From Sciurus carolinensis (lineage: Eukaryota; Chordata; Mammalia; Rodentia; Sciuridae), in assembly GCF_902686445.1 (NCBI RefSeq), contig NC_062232.1, positions 33,250,454 to 33,314,453 of the forward strand: 64,000 bases of DNA, read 5' to 3'. Made by a program: the position numbers and the translations under genes. Each line of letters opens with the position of its first letter. Positions within the stretch are counted from its first letter, which is position 1. Below the pieces are notes generated by a model that made no database searches, was not told where the DNA came from, and saw only the letters and a program-made list of their open reading frames with translations. Positions 62,262-64,000 of the stretch are shown in pieces.

Positions 62262-62765
62262 ACGATTCATCACCCATTCATGGGGGAAAAAGAAATCCAA
62301 AATACTTGGCAAACTCAGAAGAGAATAGAAATTCCTTCCTCCGATAAAGAGCCTGTATAAACAAAACTCACAACAAACATTGTGTTTAATGGTAAAATAT
62401 TGAATGTTTCTCCTTCTCCCTGAGATCAAGAATTAGACAAGGATGCCTGTTATCATTCCTTTTATTCATTATTATACTGGAGCTCATAGCCACTGCAATC
62501 GAGCAAGAAATAAAAAGTTGGGCCTGTCATCCCACAACTTGGGAGGCTGAGGTGGGAGGATCGCAAGTTTGAGGCCAGCCTCAGCAACTTTGTGAGACAG
62601 TCTCAAAATGAAAAATGAAAAGAGCTGGGGAGGTAGCTCAGAGGTAAAGCACACCTGGGTTCAATCCCCAGTACCCCCCACCCCCAAAATACAAAGGATC
62701 CAGATGGCACTGGAAAAGAAAATAAAGAACTGTCATTATTTACAGTTGACACTCGTATAATTTTG
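62262..62765 (+). repeat. L1 ORF2 fragment, split by a SINE
   Basis: CATCACCCATTCATGGGGGA, CTTGGCAAACTCAGAAGAGA, CCTTCCTCCGATAAAGAGCC, ACAAACATTGTGTTTAATGG, GAATTAGACAAGGATGCCTG and ATTATACTGGAGCTCATAGC match part of the reverse-transcriptase region of L1 ORF2. It resumes after the SINE with GGATCCAGATGGCACTGGAA. The frame is broken, so this is a dead copy. Confidence 0.85.
62519..62692 (+). repeat. B1-dID SINE inside L1
   Basis: TTGGGCCTGTCATCCCACAA start (5' part short), GAGCTGGGGAGGTAGCTCAG, then GGTTCAATCCCCAGTACCC. Confidence 0.92.
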
Positions 62766-62944
62766 ACCATGTTCAGGGCTCTATCCATGAGCAGTGTGTC
62801 CTATGTGGGTAGCACCCACACTGGTTGTCTGACACCCACGTCATTCCTTCCTGGGATGCTGTCCCTGACCAAGTCTTCTGTTCTTCTGCCTCCTGTCTTG
62901 CTTCCTTTATAACCATCTGTCTCACAGTCCGAGTGACATTTCTT

Positions 62945-63155
62945 TTCTTTTGGTACCAGGGACTGAACCTGGGCTGCTTAACCACTGAGACACATCCCCA
63001 TTCCTTTTTATTTATTTATTTATTTTTGGAGACAGGCTCTTGCTAAGTGGCTGAGTGTTTCCCTAAGTTGCTGAGGCTGGCCTCGAACTCACCATCCTCC
63101 GGCCTCAGCCTCTTGAGTGGCTGGGATTACAGGACTGTACCACCATGGCTGGCTC
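62945..63155 (-). repeat. B1-dID SINE
   Basis: TTTTGGTACCAGGGACTGAA, TTAACCACTGAGACACATCC, a (TTTA)n linker, ending CCACCATGGCTGGCT. CCGAGTGACAT before and CCGAGGGTGACAT after are the probable target duplication. Confidence 0.94.
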
Positions 63156-63605
63156 CGAGGGTGACATGTCTCAAATGCAAACCCAGTTCTTTCCCCATTT
63201 CAATTCCTTGGAGGCCTTGAGACAGCTTGAGTAAGTTCCACGTCCTCTACTCGGTGCTGCAGTCTCCCTGCTGCTTGCTCCTAACGCTCCGGGCATGGCG
63301 TCTCTTACTTTAACACCCTTCTTAATTTGGGTACCTCTAAAAGTTGACCTTGAGCCCAGGATTGTGGGGCCTAGGAGAGGCGACCTCAGGAACACCACAA
63401 GGGAATGGGAATTGAGACAGGGAGGGGACGTGACTGACAGAGAATGCAATACTGAGCAAGTGACTTGCCGATGGGGTCAACGGGACCTCATTCCTGCTGG
63501 TGACCTTCTGGAATCCAGTGCAGCACACCCTCAGGACTGTCCCAGTGCAGATGAGGTAGTGGGACTGTTCTACCAGGGTCATCCAGGGGTATTCTGGGAA
63601 ACTAG
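63156..63605. other. Unassigned single-copy sequence
   Basis: No repeat recognised. The 122-codon plus frame here runs on into the neighbouring SINE and is not a gene. Confidence 0.4.
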
Positions 63606-63830
63606 TTTTTTTTTTTTGTTTTTTTTTTTTTTGGTACCGGGGATTGAACCCAGGGGTGCTTAACCACTGAGCCACAACCCCAGCTCTTTTTCTATTTTAT
63701 TTAAGAGACAGGATCTCGCTGAGTTGCTTAGGGCCTCGCTAAATTGTTGAGGCTGGCCTCGAACTTGTGATCCTCCTGCCTCAGCCTCCTGAGCCGCTAG
63801 GATTATAGTCATGTGCGACCGAGCCAGGCA
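63606..63830 (-). repeat. B1-dID SINE
   Basis: A T-rich tail of about 27, GGTACCGGGGATTGAACCCA, TTAACCACTGAGCCACAACC, GAGACAGGATCTCGCTGAGT, ending GTGCGACCGAGCCAGGC. The final 170 bases of the window hold nothing I recognise. Confidence 0.95.
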
Positions 63831-64000
63831 TTAAACCAGCTTTTGGGGAAGCACGGAAGTCCCAATGTGTGGTGTCTGCCAATTGCCACGGTATAAACAT
63901 ACCCACCAGGCTGATGCAGGCCACCAGCCGTTTCACAATTGGCTTGCAAGTTTTCGGAATATTTACCAATCCCGCTTGCCAGAGGGAGGGAAGCTGCGCC

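Noticed and set aside
63550..63568. let-7-like TGAGGTAGTGGGACTG
   Set aside because: Matches only the first nine bases of let-7 and no hairpin partner is evident. I also looked by eye for seeds of miR-9, miR-124, miR-137 and others in the SINE-free blocks and found none.

Overview
The window is mammalian nuclear DNA, very probably from a squirrel-family rodent (marmot or ground squirrel). The evidence is its SINEs. Most copies are a composite element in which a 7SL-derived B1-like monomer (CCTGTAATCCCAGC ... GAGGCTGAGGCAGGAGG) is fused to a tRNA-derived ID-like module (GGCTGGGGATGTGGCTCAGTGG ... GGTTCAATCCCCAGTACC). This B1-dID type is typical of Sciuridae. Free ID elements, a sciurid-type L1 3' end (59,383-59,640) and old mammal-wide repeats (MIR, L1M, MaLR LTRs) fit this. 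There is no operon structure, no rRNA or tRNA gene, no CRISPR array, and no open frame in which I recognise a conserved protein domain.

Layout: (1) 1-638 is an almost pure polypyrimidine tract. (2) 639-22,455 is SINE-rich intergenic or intronic sequence with nested insertions. (3) 22,456-40,524 contains no SINE that I can find. It holds several CpG-rich blocks (about 26.2-29.0, 32.7-37.0 and 39.1-39.6 kb) alternating with AT-rich, TAAT-rich stretches that resemble vertebrate regulatory DNA. (4) 40,525-46,897 is SINE-rich again. (5) 46,898-59,382 is a second SINE-free block with CpG-rich blocks near 48.0-49.3, 52.0-52.9 and 54.2-57.2 kb. (6) 59,383-64,000 returns to L1, SINE, MIR and LTR sequence.

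Interpretation: two SINE-free, CpG-island-dense blocks framed by very SINE-dense flanks are what one sees around developmental transcription-factor genes and their regulatory domains or noncoding transcripts. I could not name the locus and found no exon I would call coding. The longest open frames lie in CpG islands, overlap other open frames on both strands and look compositional. Candidate transcription signals are YY1-type sites over ATGs at 39,301 and 51,975, an E-box/GC-box/ETS cluster at 56,749, splice-donor-like sites, a possible minus-strand polyadenylation signal at 38,426 and a CTCF-type core at 29,055. All are by-eye matches.

Edges of repeats are by eye and may be off by 10-20 bases. 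No database search was possible.
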